Assembly (NCBI GenBank): GCA_964642165.1
Contig: CAZXOC010000035.1
Location: 1-37,148, forward strand
Direction of reading: 5' to 3'
DNA from: CAYRVX01 sp964642165
Lineage (GTDB): Bacteria > Planctomycetota > Phycisphaerae > SM23-33
DNA: 37,148 nt
In this document: in pieces, positions 34,333 through 37,148 of the stretch
Numbering within the stretch: position 1 is the stretch's first letter
How the letters are laid out: each line of letters opens with the position of its first letter
The notes under the pieces: model-generated
The model's input: the letters and a program-made list of their open reading frames with translations, nothing else
Databases searched by the model: none
Told to the model about the DNA's origin: nothing
Made by a program: the position numbers and the translations under genes

Positions 34333-34378
34333 CATGGGCCTCTGATAGCACAACGAGGCTCCGATGACAATCTGCCGT
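34333..34378. repeat. 46-bp direct repeat, copy 1 (start-proximal end of split transposase)
   Basis: Begins CATGGGCCTCTGATAGCACA and covers the transposase start codon and the bases before it. It matches 34922-34967 at 43 of 46 positions in the same orientation. Confidence 0.85.
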
Positions 34379-34402
34379 CCTTATGCCACCGCTATGACGG
34401 GA

Positions 34403-34705
34403 TTATTCGGGGGGACAGGTCTTGGTTGCCTTGGCCGCTTTGGCGGTTCTCACTGGCTTCTTCGGCTCGCCCGGCTTGGTCTCCGGCTCGATCAAGTACC
34501 ACTGGCTGTCGCCGGTGGCGAACGCGGACCCGCCACCTTTGGGCTTGGGGCCCTCGTTGGTCACGCAGGCATGGAGTTGTCCATCGGCGCGGAAGAAACC
34601 CAGTGCATAGTGCTCCGCCGAAGCGAACCACGGCGCGGCGACCTTGGTGCGCGAAGGTCTCGGCTTGGTAGGAGATTCACAAGGCACCCAAGTAGCAGTT
34701 GGCAT
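34403..34705 (-). CDS. Small hypothetical protein, 100 residues
   Basis: Start ATG 34705 has a strong site, GAGGAGG five bases upstream, which outranks the farther in-frame ATG at 34831. The sequence MPTATWVPCESPTKPRPSRT, WFASAEHYALGFFRADGQLH and SQWYLIEPETKPGEPKKPVR is hydrophilic with a basic, proline-rich tail and no membrane segment. I do not recognise a family. It is bracketed by the two copies of the 46-bp repeat and lies 25 bases from the first. It could be a passenger gene or a resident gene caught between insertions. Confidence 0.6.
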   Translation of the reverse strand: MPTATWVPCESPTKPRPSRTKVAAPWFASAEHYALGFFRADGQLHACVTNEGPKPKGGGSAFATGDSQWYLIEPETKPGEPKKPVRTAKAAKATKTCPPE

Positions 34706-35065
34706 AGCAGCCTCCTCACACAGTAGGATACCCGATCTGGGCACATCCCGCCAGTGCAGACTCTCAGTTCTTGCGCCGAGGCCGGTATGCTGGAGAAGCT
34801 CCCCCATGCCTGAGAAAACCCACCCTTCCACTACCGACAGCCGCCTGACGGTCGGGCGGGACCGTCGCTTAGCGACAGCCGGCCCATGCCCATTTCACGC
34901 TGAACCAGTACAAAGGCGCTCCATGGGCCTCTGATAGCACAACGAAGCTCCGATGACAACCTGCTGTAAGTCCTTCTTCCATGGACGCTACCGGGCTTTT
35001 TTGGAGATAACGAACAGGCATGAGTTCTTGACCACACTGTGCTGCCTGCTACGCTGTTGCTTCCC
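34706..35065. other. Intergenic region containing repeat copy 2
   Basis: 360 bases with no convincing gene. It holds the second copy of the 46-bp repeat (34922-34967) and ends at the target duplication TCCC of the next insertion sequence. An inverted pair CCGTCGCTTAGCGAC lies around 34862-34876. Otherwise nothing is recognised. Confidence 0.5.
34922..34967. repeat. 46-bp direct repeat, copy 2
   Basis: Same orientation as 34333-34378, with three mismatches. The sequence on its left is not transposase coding sequence, so this copy is a detached end of the same element or a duplicated target stretch. Confidence 0.85.
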
Positions 35066-35084
35066 ACTCAAACTGACCGATTTC
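35066..35084. repeat. Left terminal inverted repeat of the 1354-bp IS
   Basis: Pairs at 19 of 19 positions with 36401-36419. Confidence 0.93.
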
Positions 35085-35175
35085 GGATGACCCGATGGTG
35101 AGATGCGCAAAAGAAATGCGGCGGATCCTCCCGATAAGGCTTGTGCCAACAAGATCTTATCCAAGGAGTCGCCGC

Positions 35176-36402
35176 ATGGTTACCATCGGCCGGATTCCAC
35201 GGAAAACTCGAGCATTTTTCAAGCATCTGGCCGGGCATTTCTCGCACGGGGCGTTCGGCCACTTCTGGGGGTTGGTCCTGGCCATGACCATCGGCCACGG
35301 CTCGACGATTGACCGCCTGGCCCGGCTGCTGCGGGGCTCGACGCACCGGACCAATCACGGCGAGTTCCTCTGGCGCAGCGACTGGAGCGAGTCGGCCGTG
35401 CTTCGGCAGGTCGCCCTGGGCACGCTGCGGCGGCTGCGTCGCAAGGACGGCGGCGCCTGCTACCTCCTCCTCGACGAGACGCAGACGCTCAAGCGGGCCA
35501 AGAAGATGTCCGGCGTCCGCAAGCTCTACCATCACGCCACCGGCAAGTACGGCACCGGCCACACGATGGTCAAGGCGTGCCTGTACTATCGCGGGGTGAC
35601 GATCCCCTGGAGCACGGCCCTGTGCCTCCGCAAGCAGGACGCCCGCAAAGAGGAGGAGGTCTTCCTGACGCAGACGGCGCTGGCGGCTTACGTGATCCAC
35701 ACGGCCGACCTGCCCAGGGACCTGACCGTCACGGTGCTCTTCGATTCCTACTACCTCTGCGACGTGGTGGCCGACGCCTGCCGGGCTCGCGGCTGGCACT
35801 ATATCGGCGTGGGCAAGAGCAACCGGAACCTCACCGTAGGCGGGCAGAAGAAGAAGCTGGACCCGTACGGACGCAACGTGCTGGGGCGTGACGGCTGCTG
35901 GCGGAACGTCCCGGGGCTGCGCAAGCGCGGGACGTATTGCCTGGCCAGCCGGGTGGGGCACATGAAGAAACTGGGCGAGGTGAAGGTGGTGTTCTCTCGC
36001 CGCCGCAACGAGCGCAAGATCGTGGCCCTGGTGACGGACGACCTGGGCGCGTCGATGACTTCCATCGTGGCCGACTACCTGAAGCGATGGGCGATTGAGT
36101 TGCTGATCAAGGACGAGAAGCAGCAATTGGGGCTGGGCGATTACCGCGTGCTGCGGTACCGGGCTGTGGTTCGACACCTGCACCTGGTGGATATCGCCTA
36201 CGCCTGCCTGACCCGCCTGGCCCTGGACGGCCGGGACGAACAAGGCCAACACAAGAACGACAAAGTGCTGCGACTGCCGCCGATCAGCCAACTCAAGGCC
36301 CGGATGCGTCAGATGGTCTGGCGGGAGGCGATCGAAGATGTCGTCAAACACACCCATGACAAACCCGTGCTCCGCCGCCTCGAGAAACTCCTTGCGGCGT
36401 GA
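35176..36402 (+). CDS. DDE transposase, IS701/IS4-like
   Basis: 408 residues. ATG 35176 has AAGGAG seven bases upstream; the frame's earlier start at 35095 has no such site. The catalytic pattern is clear: Asp100 (CYLLLDETQTL), Asp190 (VTVLFDSYYLCD) and Glu307 in YLKRWAIELLIKDEKQQLGL, the Y-(2)-R-W-x-I-E-x(3)-K signature of IS4-superfamily enzymes. The length is usual for the group. The frame is intact. Sole gene of the 1354-bp element. Confidence 0.92.
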   Translation: MVTIGRIPRKTRAFFKHLAGHFSHGAFGHFWGLVLAMTIGHGSTIDRLARLLRGSTHRTNHGEFLWRSDWSESAVLRQVALGTLRRLRRKDGGACYLLLDETQTLKRAKKMSGVRKLYHHATGKYGTGHTMVKACLYYRGVTIPWSTALCLRKQDARKEEEVFLTQTALAAYVIHTADLPRDLTVTVLFDSYYLCDVVADACRARGWHYIGVGKSNRNLTVGGQKKKLDPYGRNVLGRDGCWRNVPGLRKRGTYCLASRVGHMKKLGEVKVVFSRRRNERKIVALVTDDLGASMTSIVADYLKRWAIELLIKDEKQQLGLGDYRVLRYRAVVRHLHLVDIAYACLTRLALDGRDEQGQHKNDKVLRLPPISQLKARMRQMVWREAIEDVVKHTHDKPVLRRLEKLLAA

Positions 36403-36419
36403 AATCGGTCAGTTTGAGT
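36401..36419. repeat. Right terminal inverted repeat of the 1354-bp IS
   Basis: Exact reverse complement of 35066-35084. It is followed by the TCCC duplication at 36420-36423. Confidence 0.93.
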
Positions 36420-36491
36420 TCCCAGAGAGCAATGGCTGCGTGCGTCAATAGCTCTCTGGCGGAGGTGTCGAAGTGCGTGGGAGATGTGAGA

Positions 36492-37109
36492 ATGTGCGAT
36501 GGCGACGCAGACGTGTTTCCGGCGCCGGAGCCGTATCGGCTTCCCGAAGATGACAGGAAGATCAGACAGCGCATTCGAAGCTACGAGCGTTCTCTCAGCC
36601 AGGAGAAGCGGCGGCTTGGCTTCTATCGCGATAGAAGCGGCAAACGGTTTCTGCTCGGTCCCTTGTACATGATCGTGGGCGACCTTGAAGGTGCTTTGAG
36701 ATCCTTCGCCTGGTTTGAGGTCGAGTTCCCCGACAGTGCCGACGAGGCACCGCAGCTTCTATGCTGGTCCCTCGCCTTGCATCGCGTTCGTGAGGACGAC
36801 AAAGCGCGGCGGATGTTGCGGCGGACGATGTTCGCGAACCTGTACATCATCCCACGGCTGCTGGGAATGGAAGTAAGACGTCACGATATGTGGCACGGCA
36901 GCAACACTGATGAGCCCAGCTATCTGAGCTGGGTCCCCAATGAGTACTGGGAGCTTTGGAATGGTGCCGAACGTCAGTGGGCGGCGGGACTGTGGCAAAG
37001 CTCAGAGTTCCGAGAGTCGAGGGACCGCTACATCAAGCTTGGTCAGGCGCTGGGATCTCTGCGTCCCGGACCAGAACGGAGCCGCGTGCTAGCCCCAAGT
37101 TCCAGTTGA
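36492..37109 (+). CDS. TPR-like hypothetical protein
   Basis: 205 residues from ATG 36492, with GGGAG eight bases upstream. In-frame starts at 36432 and 36399 exist, but the latter lies in the insertion sequence end. Helical pairs such as LLGPLYMIVGDLEGALRSFA and WFEVEFPDSADEAPQLLCWS resemble one or two tetratricopeptide units. IIPRLLGMEV, DMWHGSNTDEPSYL and YWELWNGAE are motifs I associate with a small conserved TPR-like family in varied bacteria, with no known function. No leader or membrane helix is present, so it is cytoplasmic. The element inserted just upstream and may have removed its promoter. Confidence 0.7.
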   Translation: MCDGDADVFPAPEPYRLPEDDRKIRQRIRSYERSLSQEKRRLGFYRDRSGKRFLLGPLYMIVGDLEGALRSFAWFEVEFPDSADEAPQLLCWSLALHRVREDDKARRMLRRTMFANLYIIPRLLGMEVRRHDMWHGSNTDEPSYLSWVPNEYWELWNGAERQWAAGLWQSSEFRESRDRYIKLGQALGSLRPGPERSRVLAPSSS

Positions 37110-37148
37110 TGATTTGCCGTAATCTCCCGCTTGTCAAGGAACCTACGT

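Larger units (their letters stand above)
32343..34335 (-). pseudogene. rve-type (IS3/IS481-like) transposase split by an intron insertion
   Basis: Two open segments belong to one transposase. The 5' part runs 34335 to about 33736. It has an N-terminal helix-rich region, a helix-turn-helix-like stretch (SQEMQDLIRKLSRENRLWGA) and the first catalytic Asp in VSWAIDFFTVAT. The 3' part runs from about 32855 to the stop at 32343. It resumes with IRFARLYVFVVLHHGRRRVV and carries the second Asp region (FLFRDNDGIYG) and the Glu (NPFVEGFGGTLRREL). Joined, they give about 370 residues, normal for the family. Between them lie a group II intron and 81 further bases. An in-frame TAA follows two codons after the 5' part, so without correct removal the gene is broken. 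Confidence 0.85.
35066..36419 (+). mobile_element. Complete insertion sequence, 1354 bp, 19-bp perfect ends
   Basis: Terminal inverted repeats ACTCAAACTGACCGATTTC (35066-35084) and its exact reverse complement (36401-36419) enclose one transposase gene. TCCC is duplicated at 35062-35065 and 36420-36423. The right repeat overlaps the last two bases of the stop codon. A 4-bp duplication and the transposase motifs fit an IS701/IS4-related element. Perfect ends and an intact gene suggest recent, possibly active, insertion. Confidence 0.93.

Noticed and set aside
35068..36357. 429-codon minus-strand frame opposite the IS701-like transposase
   Set aside because: The plus strand has the DDE motifs, ribosome binding site and IS ends; the minus frame is its mirror.
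1..37148. CRISPR array, tRNA or rRNA
   Set aside because: No regularly spaced repeats and no recognisable tRNA or rRNA sequence were seen on reading; a covariance-model scan would settle the RNA question.

Overview
The window is GC-rich and dense with large exported proteins. There are Sec, Tat and lipoprotein leaders, PQQ-type beta-propellers, HEAT repeats, repeated 'GPF' jellyroll modules, an autotransporter-associated-strand-like module, and an ExbB/ExbD pair with a large one-pass membrane protein between them. This mix is typical of the PVC superphylum, most likely Planctomycetota. That placement is an inference from protein style; no rRNA or tRNA gene was seen.

Layout. 1-517 (-) is the start of a neutral-ceramidase-like gene running off the window. 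It diverges from a giant PQQ/jellyroll exported protein (2002-6837, +). A complete insertion sequence (668-1885, 8-bp target duplication) sits in the intergenic region between them. A Tat-leader mannonate-dehydratase-like enzyme follows (6896-7975, +). Next is a tight eight-gene minus-strand cluster read from 20407 to 8074: ExbB, a TonB-like-anchored jellyroll protein, ExbD, a HEAT-repeat lipoprotein, a small lipoprotein, an alpha/beta hydrolase, an unknown exported protein, and a PQQ+HEAT exported protein. Three junctions overlap and the other gaps are 24-69 bases, so one operon is likely.

Across an intergenic region lies a heparinase II/III-like exported lyase (20690-23272, +). Then come minus-strand genes: a second alpha/beta hydrolase with a C-terminal beta-strand module, an exported propeller-like protein, and a clan GH-A-like glycoside hydrolase. 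Between the last two are fragments of two other genes fused at a recombination junction.

From about 31.5 kb to the end is a mobile-element graveyard. It holds a serine-recombinase remnant, an rve-type transposase gene split by a group II intron whose reverse transcriptase is almost wholly deleted, a short direct repeat, a small hypothetical gene, a complete 1354-bp insertion sequence with perfect 19-bp ends and a TCCC duplication, and a TPR-like hypothetical gene.

Working model (inference): the locus handles a complex, possibly uronate-containing, polysaccharide using exported lyase, hydrolases and esterase-like proteins. The ExbB/ExbD cluster would be a proton-driven envelope machine. No TonB-dependent receptor, SusD or classical TonB is in the window; the best TonB analogue is the protein encoded between exbB and exbD. 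That cluster is the best candidate for an undescribed system.
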